From Tenodera sinensis (Eukaryota > Arthropoda > Insecta > Mantodea > Mantidae): a stretch of DNA of 64,000 nucleotides. Within the stretch, counting starts at the first letter, position 1. Each line of letters starts with the position of its first letter. The position numbers and the translations under genes are program-made. Where the stretch lies: assembly GCA_030765045.1 (NCBI GenBank), contig CM060962.1:92583912-92647911 (forward strand), written 5' to 3'. This document shows, piece by piece, positions 11,330 to 23,080 of this stretch. Under the pieces are notes generated by a model that was given only the letters and a program-made list of their open reading frames with translations, had not been told where the DNA came from and did not search any database.

Positions 11330-12512
11330 AGAACAATCGTCGGGCTCTTTTGGCACATATTCTGGCACCACTCCTGTTTCTCGGTGATCTGAATGCCAAA
11401 AACGTTTTGTGGGGCTCTGACACTGACAATGCTCATGAGTACCTTGTTGCAGACGTTTCTGATATGTCCGGCTTGCTTTTGTTGAATACCGGTGTCCCTA
11501 CCTTGTCATTTGCCTATGGTACACGCTCTGCCCTAGACGTTTCTTTCTCTAGTCCATCACTGGTACTGCTTCTTGTTTGGTCGGTGCTTTCCAAACACTT
11601 TGGCAGTGATCATTATCCCATTAGCATTTGCTTCTCCTGTCACCATTCTGTGCTAACACGGCATCCTCACTGGATTATTTCCAAGGCTGACTGGGGGAAA
11701 TTTCGTTCCCTCATTAACCTCACCGACGATGATTTCCCTACCATTGATGACATGGTGGAGTATTTTACATGTTCTGCTCTTCTTGCAGCAGGCTCCAGCA
11801 TTCCTCGAGGTTCATTAACACCACATCACATTCCTGTACCTTGGTGGACCTAGGATGCCTTTTGGCTATCAAAGCACGCAAGTGCGCTCTAGAGGTTTTC
11901 CATTTACACCCAACTTAGGAAAACTTCATTTTTTAAACATCCTCATGCAAGGGCGTGTTTTGTACTTCGCAGTGCAAAATATAGATCCTGGGATTCCTAC
12001 ATCTCTTCTCTTTCCCATCGCAGTTATGCTAAGGCTGTACGTCATCTGCTGGAATTTCCCACATACAGTCTACCTTATACAGATGTACAATGATACTTCC
12101 ATTGCCATATTTTATCACTCTGGCAGCAATCGTGAGATGTGTTAAATGGCACTCGATTGTGGATGATCAAGGACACCATGCAGCTCTGGATGGTATCTTG
12201 CAGGGATTCCAGGCAGGCAGAAGCCATTCTCACCTGCTTGAAAATGGTCTCACACACATCACACATGGCCACTTTTTGTGTGATGATCCGGCACCTGTCT
12301 GTTCCACCTGTGGAGCTCAACTTTCTATAGCCCATGTCGTCCTTGATTGTCCGCAATATGCTCATGAGTGCAAGTTGTTTGGCCTAGGTTCCACTCTGGA
12401 GTCAATCTTAGGCAACGACCCAGTAGCTGTGCTTACAGTGGTGAGGTTTGTCACCAATGTTGGCTTCGATAAGCAAGTATTTTATTTCATGGTTTTATTT
12501 TGGACTTTTTGA
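11330..12512 (+). pseudogene. LINE ORF2 remnant (endonuclease and C-terminal tail)
   Basis: LFLGDLNAKNVLWGSD, then ALDVSFSSPSL and FGSDHYPISI, are the GDFN-H--WG, LD-SF-S and SDH-P motifs of APE-type LINE endonucleases, with Asp replaced nowhere among these three blocks. After 11850 the frame breaks and most of the reverse transcriptase is missing. GLTHITHGHFLCDDPAPVCS and AHVVLDCPQYAHE at 12240-12365 form the usual C-terminal Cys/His motif. Deletion and stops make it inactive. Confidence 0.75.
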
Positions 12513-12864
12513 ATGTTTTTTCTTGTTTTAATGGCTTACCTTTTTAGACCAGTTTTTACTTTTTACCAATTTTTAACTTTTGGATGAGTTTTTACGTTTT
12601 AACTGAACGTTATCTGTTCTTAACTTCCCCGTTTTAAAGCTTCAACCTATGGGTAGTTTCCCTGTTTTCATCTTTTTGACTTAGGACCCTAATGGCCTAG
12701 TTGTCAATGGGCCCTTAAACCATACTCACTCACTCACTCACTGTGCCACAGTAAAATTACAGTCACTGGTCGACCATACAATTAAGCACCTTCCAGTGGT
12801 ACAGGAAGACGTTTTGAAACTTTTTGTTTTTTATTAACGTCTTCCAATGTAGTGTCGTATTGGA

Positions 12865-13060
12865 TGGTGAATGAATGAATTGGGTGATATGATGCTCAAA
12901 TGAGCCTGAGGTCCATAGAACTTTGAGTTAACCGACATTCGTCTTCTCAAGATCAGGAAAAACCTCAGAGAAAACCTTATCCAGATAACTCATCCTAACC
13001 AAGATTCGAACTCCCAACTTCTTGGACATAGGCACACACGCTACCACCACACTACAGAGG
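12865..13060 (-). mobile_element. tRNA-derived SINE (second family)
   Basis: On the minus strand a head with TAGTGTGGTGGTAGCGTG (A-box-like) and GGGAGTTCGAATCTTGG (B-box) is followed by a body with GGTTTTCTCTGAGGTTTTTC and a (TTCA)n-type tail at 12870-12885. The body differs from the 458 and 10939 SINEs. Confidence 0.7.
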
Positions 13061-13338
13061 TGGGCAAGACATTTTGAAACAGACCATTTCTGGCAGTGAT
13101 GTATTTCATATTATATTTAAATGCAGTAATGATGGTTTCAATGGACATAGTAAAAGCAGAAAGTAACATGAAGATCCCAGTAACTCTGATCTTTTTTAAT
13201 TTTCATTATTCCTTTGCAACTGTATTCTATGAATGCAGAAGGAAATGAAAAGAAAATCTTATAGCAGAATCCATGACCATCATCAAGATTTTGCAGGCCT
13301 ATTAAATTTTTATTTGAAAAGGACCAAATTAACCAGGA

Positions 13339-13655
13339 GGAAGGTTCAGTTAATTGAAAGCAAAATCATGTTCTCTAAAGCCAAATAAAGTTGCACTTAA
13401 CGGAAATGACATTGGCATCAATCAGAAATTATTACTGACCATGGTGGATGAAACGGTCCGTAGTGTTCTTTCAAACACATCAGCACAGAGGTATGTTTGT
13501 GATGCCAGCTCCAAAGAAATGAATATCACACTCTCAAAAATATCATTTTTGATGAGAATTATAAATTTGGACTCTCTACACTCCATTGCGGGATCCAATT
13601 TTTGGAATGTCTCTCACATGTCACCTACAAAATCAAAACTAGCTAGCAAGAATTA
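13339..13655 (+). pseudogene. Transib/RAG1-like transposase fragment
   Basis: The frame reads KLLLTMVDETVRSVLSNTSA followed by YVCDASSKEMN, and in a second frame FGLSTLHCGIQFLECLSHV. TM-DGK-------T--C--C-A--K--N and FGLS-LH--I---E--LH occur together in Transib-type (RAG1-core-related) transposases. A frameshift near 13565 separates them. The assignment is from memory and not certain. Confidence 0.45.
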
Positions 13656-14194
13656 GTTACGATAATACAAAGGCAGGAAACAGAAAAAAATAAATAATAA
13701 ATACATATAGATCAGAGATAGGCCTGCACATTGACCAACCAAGATCTGGAGTTACAGAACATCAAAAATGGCAGTACCACTCACAGATTTTTAGAATCTA
13801 GCCTTATCTTATCATATTAATGGCATAAACAAACATTTTATGTAATTGTGTGCCCTTCCTTGTCCATTTTTTATAAATACTGGTGCTTTCAAGAACTATG
13901 CCCAGGATACAACATTGGTGCAGATATAGTTAATTCTTGTATAATACCTATCTGCAATTGGCAGAAGAGGCCCAAGAATCAAGGAAAAAAGATTTCAGAT
14001 GGTTGGCCATTTAAGGAAATATCACAAACGTAAAATAAAGAATCATTGCACATGCTGCTGGTATCTTTGGTCCCAGTAATTTCTACTGAAGTAAAAGTTC
14101 ATAAAAAAAGAAAATGACTTGCCCAGTGAAGTACTAGTGCTCTTTAATGAGCTGACGTGCCACCTCTTCATACAAGCCTACAGCAGGAGCTACT

Positions 14195-14300
14195 AAGTGA
14201 CTCGAGTGAGTCATTTGGGGGTGAGTGAGAGTGGGTGGTTGGGTGAGTGGAGCTTAAGGACCTGTTGACAAAGACATTTGGGTCATCAGATGATAATTAC
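14195..14300 (-). mobile_element. LINE 3' end fragment
   Basis: The minus strand ends TTAAGCTCCACTCACCCAAC with a (CTCA)-rich tail, matching the 3' tail style of the LINE ending at 12745 and the fragment at 26745-26800. No coding part is attached. Confidence 0.5.
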
Positions 14301-14471
14301 TGAAATGTACAATTAGCTGAAGTCATATCCATGTCTCCATTCTTCCAATTTAAAGGTAAACTAAGAAAAATTGTTTGTTAGCAAATTATTGCATAAGTTT
14401 CTGACACACTGTTTTTATATGTGTAGAAATATAATTCTGCTTGCATATAGGTTTCAAATATTAATTAAAGC

Positions 14472-15979
14472 GCGTCTCACCCTTAGAAGACAGTACACGT
14501 TAAATGGAGCGCAGTGTTGCAACATGTACTAGTTGCGAATCTTTCTCCGCGAGCGACTCAAGGTGGCCGGAGTCCTGTACTTAGTCCTTCAATTGCTGCT
14601 TGACGAGACGGGCACTTTTAACTTTGGTATCCCTCCATGCCTTTGTTACTGTATGACCTAAATTTACAAATGACTCGTCTGTATAAACAATTGATTTATC
14701 CTGGTCCCTAAACCTTTTACGTCTTTTAGATATTTATGTCGCCATCTGATGATATCGATATCGTCTCTTTCTATGAATATGCATTTGTTACCCTTTCTTT
14801 CATATTCGGACCCCAAATCATGTAAGAACCGACTAAGAGTGGCCCTTGAGAAATTTGGTAGGGTCTCATCACTGTTGAACTGTGACAAAATTATATTCAG
14901 TGTGGGTGGAATATTTGCAAACAGTAAAGAATGAACAATTCGCCGCACTCCACCTTGCACTATTCAATCATATTGCGTTAACCTAGCATTTTGTGTAGTC
15001 CCGCCCTTTTTGCTTTCTTTTTCGATGGCGTTCTTAGAGGTCCTTTCATTACTTCCTTTTTAATCCTATACACTACTGCTTCTGAACACTCAACAGCCTT
15101 AGCTGTTTCTTTTACTGCCTTAAACGCATTTTACTTCAAAAATAATCTAACACATTCATAATTATTTGGCGTTCCATACTTCTTAATTTACCAACATATC
15201 GTCCCTTCCTAGCTTCACCCTCCATAACTACAAATATTTACAAAAATATTAAACAAATAACGCAATAACAGCTCACAGTTACACACACGGCTTCTTTCGA
15301 ACTAATGTTAGTGCTGCTCCTTATACTATCTTCTGTGTCAGGCCTGATGCTGAATAGATGAATACCTTTTGTTTGCCCTACTGGATAAAAGAAAGAGGTT
15401 ACTGCCTTTTGGTTTATTTTAAAAACTTTCTCCAACCTTCCTCAACATTTGTTCTTGCTGGTTCCCTGATGTAAACTCAATAACAAAAAAGTTTCACACT
15501 GCGTAACTTTTGCAGTGCACATATATAAAATTTTCCGAAAACATTTAATTTAAAAAATTATAACACTTAACTGGGTAAACATAGAGAATTCAAAGTTGGC
15601 AGGTAGTAGCACTATAGTTTACTCTACCTAAGAAAAAAATATAGATGCATTCTAGCAGTTAGTTTGTTAGTGCGTGATGAGTATAGAAACAGCAAATATC
15701 GGACTTCTATTGAAAAAAACGTTTTCTGAAGAAATTTGGACCTATAGAAATGTATAATGACTCTGAAAAGGATATAACCTGATAGAGAAAAAAATTCTGC
15801 ATAGGATAATGTGTTCAAACCTGAAATTTATAACAAATGAATATTTATACCATGCTATTAGGAATCTGGCAACAGAGCGAGGGTAGAAAAGGACGCGACT
15901 AATGGCAACTTGTATGCGCTAGATAGAGACAGAGATGTCCCATTTAACTCCACACTGTCTTCTAAGAGTGAAACGCTAT
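14472..15979 (-). mobile_element. IS630/Tc1-like transposon with inverted ends
   Basis: The left end GCGTCTCACCCTTAGAAGAC and the minus-strand right end GCGTTTCACTCTTAGAAGAC differ at two positions over 20, and both continue AGT. A decayed transposase on the minus strand lies inside. The TA duplication expected for this superfamily is present on the right (TA at 15980) and unclear on the left. Confidence 0.75.
14530..15225 (-). pseudogene. IS630/Tc1-like DDE transposase, N-terminal half
   Basis: It starts MEGEARKGRYVGKLRSMERQ at 15225 and passes through a helix-turn-helix-like stretch (ETAKAVECSEAVVYRIKKE). RATLSRFLHDLGSEYERKG and IERDDIDIIRWRHKYLK follow. After a frame change comes IVYTDESFVNLGHTVTKAW, containing the first catalytic Asp. 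The chain breaks before the second Asp. Several stops and frameshifts are present. The motif order matches insect IS630-like proteins. Confidence 0.75.
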
Positions 15980-17967
15980 ATAGATAAATAAATAAATTTA
16001 TACAAGGAATTTTCAAACACATTTAAATATTTGACTATCAAAATAATTTTGTCCTACTAGATTTTGATTTTGACCGTGTAATGGCAAATTAACTTCATCA
16101 TACGGTAGGTACACTGATGGAAACATTATGGCTCTCATTGTCCCCCTAACATATAGGATGTGTAAATAATGATGCAAGTTCTTTGATTATCAGTGTTAGG
16201 GGTAAACAACATACACTCAATACAGCTTACTGCCCTTTCAGCACTCTTATACAGCCGAAGTCCCTGTATGAGTGCTATATCAATGTTTCATTCTGCCAGG
16301 TTTTTCCTTAAAATAGCAGAGGTGGCTTGCAGTGCTGCAGTGCAATCTTAACCTGGCACTTACCTTATTTAGTCCTCTGGACTCAGAGATCTGCAAAATC
16401 TACATTCATGGCCATGGGGTCCAAAGTTGTTACTTGTGACTGCCATTTCCATAGGAGTCTCTTTTGGCTTTTTCAGAATTATACATGATCTTGAAAAGAC
16501 TACCATTCTCTCCTGTATAGACAGTCATGCCACTGCTGGTGAATTGATAAGTAGACCGTTGATCAATTGTGATAATGAGTTGCTGTCCCAAAGGCTCAGA
16601 CTGTCCACTACTTTACATGACTCCATTAGTGAGCCCCATGTTTTTTAGTTTAACACATTCATCTAAGGAGCACTTAGGATTCCTAGTTAAGTACTTGATC
16701 CTGAGAGCTATCTTGACTAGCTTCAGAAGATCTTTGGCTTCCATTATACTGAGAGTGAATTCTTCCAGTTAAGCTCCATCAAGTTTATCTTTGAGCCACT
16801 TACATAAATCCTGATTCTCACAATAGTACATAAGAAGTTCTGAGCAGATATAGTGATTTGTCAGGTTGTGCCTCATATGTTCTACTCAAAGTCACTGCTT
16901 GAACTGACTCTTGTGTCATTATCAATTAGTCTGTTACTCAGATAGAATGTCTTAGCTATGGCCATCTTAAAGGAAGCTAGAGCTTCCCTGTAAGAGATTA
17001 CAGGCTCAGATTCCTTATATCTCTTAACTAGTTTAGCTTTAGCCAAGGCTGGAATGTCCTCGTTGATGTTCTATGCCATTACAAGTAGGGGACCCTGGTT
17101 GCGGATTGCCTCCAGTTCTTATCAATTTCCTGGCCTTTGTTCTTTTGTCTTCTTGTAAAAGAGGGCTTTTTGTCTGGTTGTAGCCTGTGCATAGATAAAG
17201 CAGTTTGCAAGTGTCCTGGTGCCCTACAGGGATCATTCATGACAGTGTTTTCCACTACCCAATTACCACACCCATTGGCTTGATGGATTTCCACCTTGGA
17301 TTGGTAGACCAGAGCCCCTACACAGTGAATGGTTGTCCAGCTAGGAGCCCTGCCATGGTACTACCCTGTGGCCTCTATGGCATGAATAACTCTATTGGTG
17401 ATGTCACCTCCAGTGCAGCCTAAGGTTCACTAGCACACAGAAGAGCTCTCCCCCCTCTTACCATAAGGTCCCTCTGCTTCTTGGGAGAGAAATTACAAAT
17501 GACAAAACTACATGACCTGTATGCAATACACTGATGTACTCCAGGATTTATGCAAATTAGCTAGCAGAAGTTAGCAACCAGAGCCTGCATCTTGCTAATG
17601 CTTTTCGGAAGTCTTGACTTAGCCTGAAGACAATGAGCAGTAATAAATTATACCTAAGAGCAAAATGGATAAACTGTCCTAGTGAGAAGAAAAGTAGTGT
17701 CTGAACCATAATAAATTAATAACTGATGCAGTAAAAAGGTAAGGGATCAGTAGAGAGGGAAAAAGATACTTTTATGTGAGTGTTTCATCTGTATCCGAAA
17801 ATATTGGATTATAAATATGGAAGCAAATGAATTATGGGTATGGTGCATGAATGTTTCACAGTAACTAAAAGTGTGTGCCAATGTTATACTTATGTGTGTC
17901 CAAATGATAAGTATACATAGGAGTATTGAAAGGTTTAATGTTTATGTAATGATTTCTCATTTTACAG
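15980..17967. other. Intronic sequence with one unrecognised minus-strand reading
   Basis: Between about 16400 and 17420 the minus strand has longer than average stop-free stretches (for example 17079-17294, with RRQKNKGQEIDKNWRQ), suggesting an old protein-coding repeat. I do not recognise the family. The rest shows nothing. Confidence 0.35.
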
Positions 17968-18194
17968 AATCTAAATGGAAACGATGGCATGGGATTGACT
18001 GCAGAGTATGAAAACGAAGGTGTATTTGAATTGGAGGGAATGCTTCTCCTTGAGCACCACATTGCATTTAATCTACAGACTCCCAGTCCAATGCCAGCAT
18101 ACCTTAATATTCACTACATCTGTGAGAGTGCTTCAAGACTTCTCTTCCTCTCTGTCCATTGGGCTCGCAGCATTCCTGCCTTCCAGCTTCTCAG
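17968..18194 (+). CDS. Hr78: Hr78 (NR2C/NR2D nuclear receptor), internal exon: start of ligand-binding domain
   Basis: This exon encodes the N-terminal part of a nuclear receptor ligand-binding domain, of a ligand-regulated transcription factor acting in the nucleus. The frame opens at 17968 and gives 75 codons plus two bases. It contains MPAYLNIHYICESASRLLF and VHWARSIPAFQ, the helix 3 signature characteristic of the TR2/TR4 group (vertebrate NR2C1/NR2C2, insect Hr78). A pyrimidine-rich tract ending ttttacag precedes it, and CAG|GTGGGT follows as donor. The exon ends in phase 2, which the next exon at 50361 completes. About 25 poorly conserved residues precede the conserved core and probably belong to the hinge. 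The DNA-binding domain exons are not in the window. The intron that follows is 32,166 bp and full of transposons. The NR2C/D assignment is confident; the symbol Hr78 is the insect name for this group. Confidence 0.9.
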
Positions 18195-19315
18195 GTGGGT
18201 GCAATAAATATGACTGGTGTTGAGCTTTAGTTATACCACTTGCAATTGTAAAAGTGAAATAAATGCACAGTAGTTAATGCAAAACTTATCACACGCTATG
18301 CAAAATGGAAGCATTATTTGTAATTTATGAATAGTTTTTGGGAAAACACAGTGAAGTTTTTCCAATGTTCATATGCACAAAGTGAGATTTTTATTACTCT
18401 AGCTTCACTTTCTACACCAGAACTTATTGGGACATGTTCTGGAGGTGGTTGTGTCCATCAGCCTGCTGTTGACACTGTGGGAGCAAATAAAGAGGATATG
18501 TCACCTGATATACCTCATAATGAAGTGAAATGTGATACTATATGTGTAATGGAAGGATAACAAAGATGTTTCCTGTTGGTGAAACATGAAGCTGCTGACA
18601 TTATAGCAACAGCAAAAGTTAGGTACCCAGAGAGGAAGTGAAGAAACCAAAGTGTGCCTTGAGTACCAGAAGCATGAGAGGCATTAATTTATAAGATTAG
18701 GTTTGTTTCTTATAATGCAACAGACAGCTAAATGTTACAAGAAAATATTTTTCTATCTGCTAGACATTGGTATGTGGAATTGTTTCATTGTGTTTTGCAA
18801 GATAATTGCTAACCAAAGGCAAACTACACAGACTTTAGAACCAATGTTGCTCATCAATAGCTTCAAAGTGTGAACTAGCATAGTTCATTGTTACACATCA
18901 ACCTTCAGCTTAAGATATTCCATTCACACTGCGAGCTATTATATGTGCCTTTTTACAGTCCATATTCTACCCATAGGTAAAAGCGAAGAAAAACCTGAAC
19001 AAAAATGTTATGTTACAATATCAGGAAAAATAGCCAAAGTGCTGGTAACACAAAAAGTGTCGCATTGCCCTTCATTTCAAGAACTGTTTTGAGATCTACC
19101 ATACCCAACAGTCATATTAGGCCATCAAATTGGCGAGTCATGCATGCAAAATTTCAGGACAGAAATTAAATTTTTTGATTTTATATAGATTATTAAATTA
19201 TACAATGCACTTGCACACCTGTATATGGATTTAAATCAGATTTCTGAGGTAGCCATTTGGGTATTTAAATAAGATGTCATTGGGTTATGAGTCTCCACAT
19301 TTTTAATAAAATAAC
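18195..19315. other. First visible Hr78 intron, 5' part
   Basis: Intron sequence after the donor at 18195. A 77-codon open frame at 18327-18560 has no recognisable domain. Nothing else was seen. Confidence 0.5.
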
Positions 19316-19325
19316 CATTTTATAT

Positions 19326-19515
19326 TATTATTTATTTATGACAACAAACTTACTGCTAGTGTTTTTAAACATGCAGGCTGTGTGTGGGCAATATTTAAGA
19401 GGTGCAATCAGGACTGAAAAATTCAATGCCATAGTCGGGATTTGAACCATGGATCTTCCGCTTATCGAGTGGCTGCTCTAACCACTAAGCTACCATGTCC
19501 AACTTGCCAGTATGA
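19326..19515 (-). mobile_element. tRNA-derived SINE (third family, full length)
   Basis: On the minus strand the head has TAGCTTAGTGGTTAGAGC (A-box) and GGTTCAAATCCC (B-box), then a body ending in GCCCACACACAGC and a TAAATAAATAATAAT tail at the left edge. It is the same family as the copies at 19640, 40046, 40251 and 40643. A 10-bp CATTTTATAT lies at 19316-19325 and again at 19774-19783, beyond the next copy. Confidence 0.8.
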
Positions 19516-19639
19516 CATTAAATTTCCCAACCGATTCGTTCTTTCCCAGTAGACCACAAGGGAATCTTACATCTGAGATAAATACCTCACAGGTGACTTA
19601 CAACCTAAGTACTTCATGCTTAGGGTTTAAGTAACCTTT

Positions 19640-19773
19640 AGATGGTAATTATTATTTATTTATGCCAACAAACTTACTGCTGCTTTTTTTAAACACACAA
19701 GCCGTGTGTGGGCAATGTTTTAGAGGTGGAATCAGGACTGAAAAATTCAATGCCATAGCCGGGATTTGAACCA
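19640..19773 (-). mobile_element. SINE (third family), truncated in the tRNA head
   Basis: Same body and tail as the neighbouring copy. It breaks off within the B-box (GGTTCAAATCCC retained, A-box missing), the usual 5' truncation of incomplete reverse transcription. Confidence 0.8.
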
Positions 19774-21117
19774 CATTTTATATATTTACTCAAAATAATT
19801 AATTCCAAAAATATACAAATGACTCATTCAGAGCCACAATAGGTTTTTTATTTTATTTATTTACTTATTTATTTGTGAAAAGTTGTTATATATAATGAAT
19901 ATGACTAGGCATTCAGATCACGCTTTTCTCCAGTCACGTCCAATATACCCAATCCAACTTGTATATACAATTTATAATCACTCCTTAGATTTACAAAATA
20001 TCTGGTCTGACCTTAATCCTGGTTAGTTGAACAGACCTACTCAATTCAATATATAAATGGCCAAATTTTATCTATAGGGAGCACGAAATAACAAGGCATA
20101 TGAATAGCTCCAATCCCTACTCAGCTATGGAGCGCTGTTGCCGGGTCATATCGCTATGCGAAAGAAAGAGAGGGGAGATATGCACATGAGCGTTACCGGT
20201 AGACAGCAGCGAGCACAGTGAAGGATTGCAAGGTGCACATTTAAAACCTGTCATAACAATTTCGATCTCTTTAAAATGAGACAATAGGCTCTAATCGTGT
20301 AATTTGCTTCAAATATAAATTCCTCATCTAAGCAGATAATTTTCATTTGTAATCTAATGTTTCAACGGAGTTCATATCTTTCAATAAATAGGTGATACAA
20401 CATTACAATGTTGAGTTTTTAAATTTTTTATTTTATCCGATTCTCTAGGAACGTTTTCGTGTAAATATTTTTGTTATCGGAGTGAAAATGAGAGAGTTGC
20501 GTGACGATTTAAATAAATCTAAACGGATGTCGTAGTTGCGCAATTTGAGGCATTTTCTGATAGGTATTTCTCATATTCTTCTCAAAGTCTATACAGAGTT
20601 TCTGCACATATGTTAATCAGTTTCTGTATTAGGTATTCTAAGTGAAAATCTACATAATTAAGCAACAAATGGCTAAGCACAATTTCAAGCCACATTTTAT
20701 GAGTAATATTCCAATGTGGCCTTCTCGATTGTATATTTTAGACATTTCAGCACTTAAAATGTTCCTTACGATGCAATTTGTAAGTTATCAGAGCGAAGCT
20801 CCGGAAATAGTTTCCCCAATATGTGCCAACCAGAATTTGCAATGCAGTTATTAATATAAGGCTATGTTAGGCTAACATTTCGTCAAAGCTTATATTATAT
20901 TACATATAGCAAAAGCGGAAACTTGCCGTTGAACAAAATATTTTTTTAAACCAGCTGTGTGAAGACTATTTTTAGCAAACTTATTTTATAGCTCAGTAAG
21001 AAACATTGATTCCTTGTTTTGATTAAAAATTGTGAACATTGTGTCGCAAAGAGAATTTGCCATAAAATAGCTTACATTTTTGGTTTAAAACACGTAATCC
21101 AGGAATGACTTAACATA

Positions 21118-21620
21118 CAGTATTTTATCGCATAAGGCCTCCCCCCCTTGCATATTTCCCTCCCCTATGATTTTTCATCACTAAAATATATTTACCTATT
21201 AAACATCGCATAATTCCCTCTCCTGGTTCGTTCTTATTGGAACGGCCTAGAGTTTAAAAAAACTGGTATTTCTGGCGCCATTAATGGTTCGGACGACATT
21301 TTGTGGAATAGTGAAAATGAAGATGTGTTATCTGAGCCAGATATAAATGAAAACAGTGATGATAGTGACGGAAGTGAGACCACAGAATAGTCAGAGAAAA
21401 GAAACAATGAAACAATACATTGTGGGCCTAATAAAACCGTGGTATGTATCCAGTTCATTCACAAATTACTGTATTCCTATATAAGTTTTACATAATACTA
21501 CATGGTTTCCCTCCCTTTCTGAATTCCTAGAAGCACCTCTCGCATAATTCCCTCCCCAGTGTTTTCAAGCAAACTATTCGAGAAAAAAAAGGGGTCGGGG
21601 AATTACGCGATAAAATGCGG
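21118..21620 (+). mobile_element. Pogo-like element nested in copy B
   Basis: The ends are CAGTATTTTATCGCATAA and, minus strand from the right, CCGCATTTTATCGCGTAA (15 of 18 identical), bounded by TA (21116-21117 and 21621-21622). Copy A shows the empty site: AACATATATGCACC without the extra TA. The interior keeps the transposase C-terminus. CAGTA-type ends and TA duplication fit the pogo/Tigger group. Confidence 0.85.
21229..21390 (+). pseudogene. Pogo/Tigger-like transposase C-terminus
   Basis: The frame RSYWNGLEFKKTGISGAING, then DDILWN and an acidic tail ending DDSDGSETTE and TAG, resembles the C-terminal FKKC-ISN-LDG-EDD-LW tail of pogo/Tigger-like proteins. The CENP-B-type DNA-binding and DDE domains are gone. 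Confidence 0.6.
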
Positions 21621-21622
21621 TA

Positions 21623-21996
21623 TATGCACCTAGCTTTGAAGCCCACTTCTTTATACAGATTCAGCAGTACATCTTTCTGAAAGTCGTCCAGATTCGAAAT
21701 CCGTTTTTCTGTCTTATAGTGTTTTCCGGGGGATATAAACAAGGGCCGCCCGGATTCAGAAGTGGTTACTTTACCTTGTTGCACTACGTGCGACAATGAA
21801 TGTTCACTTACATTGCATGCTTTGGCTCTTAGTGGCTAGCTCTGTTTAAATACAATGTTCGCATGCACTTCTTCTGAGGACAATTCTTTTAAAAAGGTGT
21901 AAACACTAAAATAATAGCCCGCCCATCTGAATGCAATACTTTCCCTTTCGATTTACTCGTCTGTAAGCCGCTTGTACCAGGTTTTGTTAATGCCAT
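21623..21996 (-). pseudogene. Tc1/IS630-like transposase N-terminal fragment in copy B
   Basis: It starts at 21996 (MALTKPGTSG) and holds HVVQQGKVTTSESGRPLF, SPGKHYKTEKRISNLDDFQK and LLNLYKEVGFKARCIY. It is better preserved than copy A's version, with an intact stretch of about 60 codons. It ends at the pogo insertion and at the internal deletion shared by all copies. Confidence 0.65.
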
Positions 21997-22675
21997 GTTT
22001 CTTAGCAACAAAACGAGTTACAGTAATTATAAGACACAGGTAACACTGTACATATATGCCAGACATGGAACACGCATAAGAATTAACTAAATTCCTTTTC
22101 CTTTCCTGCAGACATCTCACTCCTTGAGAGGAAGGATATTTGAGACGATAAATAAACAATCATGATGCAAAGCAAGTGTCGTTTGCTATCGCTGAGTGCA
22201 GCGTTTCTTCAATCACTCATATCTTGGGCTACAGGCCACCTAAAATTTTGCTTCTTGGACAGTGAGCTTCAACATTTCTAGCTCTTTGCAATGGAATTTT
22301 TTGTAATAATGAGCCATTGCTGGATTTGATGAGCGCAAAGAGAAAAGTGAAAAGTAAATATTGCGCTAGACAGCACGTTACCGAACTGGGCAACGTCGCC
22401 TCTCTAGGATTGGCTACTTGCTCTCACACACTTCTTCTAGCTCCGCCTCGTGTGCCTTCTTATTCTGTACGGCCTATAGATACCCTTTACCATATAAAAA
22501 TAATCTAACTTGCATGCTTTGCAGCTGACCGTCTCCATTTCATTCTAGTCTTCCATAAAAACTCCCCTAATTTAGGTATTTACTTCATATCTTCAAAGAT
22601 CTTTCTAATTCCAATTTATTTTTTTCTAAGTAGCCATTTCTTATTTACCAGACTTAACCCTCCACTCATTTGTGA

Positions 22676-22758
22676 ACGCACGCGCGCGCGCGCGCGCGCG
22701 TGTGTGTGTGCGTGTGTGTGTGCGTGTGTGTGTGTGCGTGTGTGTGTGTGCGTGTGCG

Positions 22759-22852
<94 letters not shown>

Positions 22853-23080
22853 TGGGTGTGGGTGTGGGTGTGGGTGTGGGTGTGGGTGTGGGTGTGGGTG
22901 TGGGTGTGGGTGTGGGTGTGGGTGTGGGTGTGGGTGTGGGTGTGGGTGTGGGTGTGGGTGTGGGTGTGGGTGTGGGTGTGGGTGTGGGTGTGGGTGTGGG
23001 TGTGGGTGGGGGGGTGTGGGGGTGGGTGGGTGGGTGGGTGGGTGGGTGGGTGGGTGGTTTTTTTTTTGTTTTTTTTTTTT
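22676..23080. repeat. Compound microsatellite: (CG)n, (TG)n, (TGTGGG)n, (GGGT)n, poly-T
   Basis: About 24 bp of alternating CG, then about 150 bp of mainly TG, about 160 bp of the hexamer TGTGGG, about 55 bp of GGGT units and a T-rich end. Long open frames in all phases here are artefacts. The alternating purine-pyrimidine part can adopt Z-DNA and the G-rich part can form quadruplexes (known properties of such sequences). Confidence 0.97.

Larger units (their letters stand above)
10040..12745 (+). mobile_element. Jockey-type non-LTR retrotransposon, broken, with SINE insertion
   Basis: The order is a gag-like ORF1 with zinc knuckles (10040-10770), an endonuclease domain (11330-11850), then, after a large deletion of the reverse transcriptase, a C-terminal CCHC-like tail (12090-12512), and finally a 3' end with CCTAATGGCCTAG and (ACTC)n at 12690-12745. 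A 241-bp SINE sits between ORF1 and ORF2. The missing reverse transcriptase makes it non-autonomous. Confidence 0.75.
20077..22474 (-). mobile_element. Internally deleted Tc1/IS630-like transposon, copy B
   Basis: Inverse orientation to copy A and clearly homologous along its length. The ends GGGAGCACGAAATAACAAGG and (minus strand) GGCCGTACAGAATAAGAAGG are flanked by TATA on both sides (20073-20076 and 22475-22478), fitting TA target duplication. A pogo-like element is nested at 21118-21620. Without it the copy is about 1.89 kb, like copy A (1.93 kb). Confidence 0.85.

Noticed and set aside
16400..17420. An old viral or retroviral-type glycoprotein or polyprotein
   Set aside because: The minus-strand stretches are open longer than average, but no motif is recognisable; no call is justified.
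18327..18560. Alternative Hr78 exon after 18194
   Set aside because: Open for 77 codons, but not similar to the ligand-binding domain, and the exon at 50361 fits in phase.
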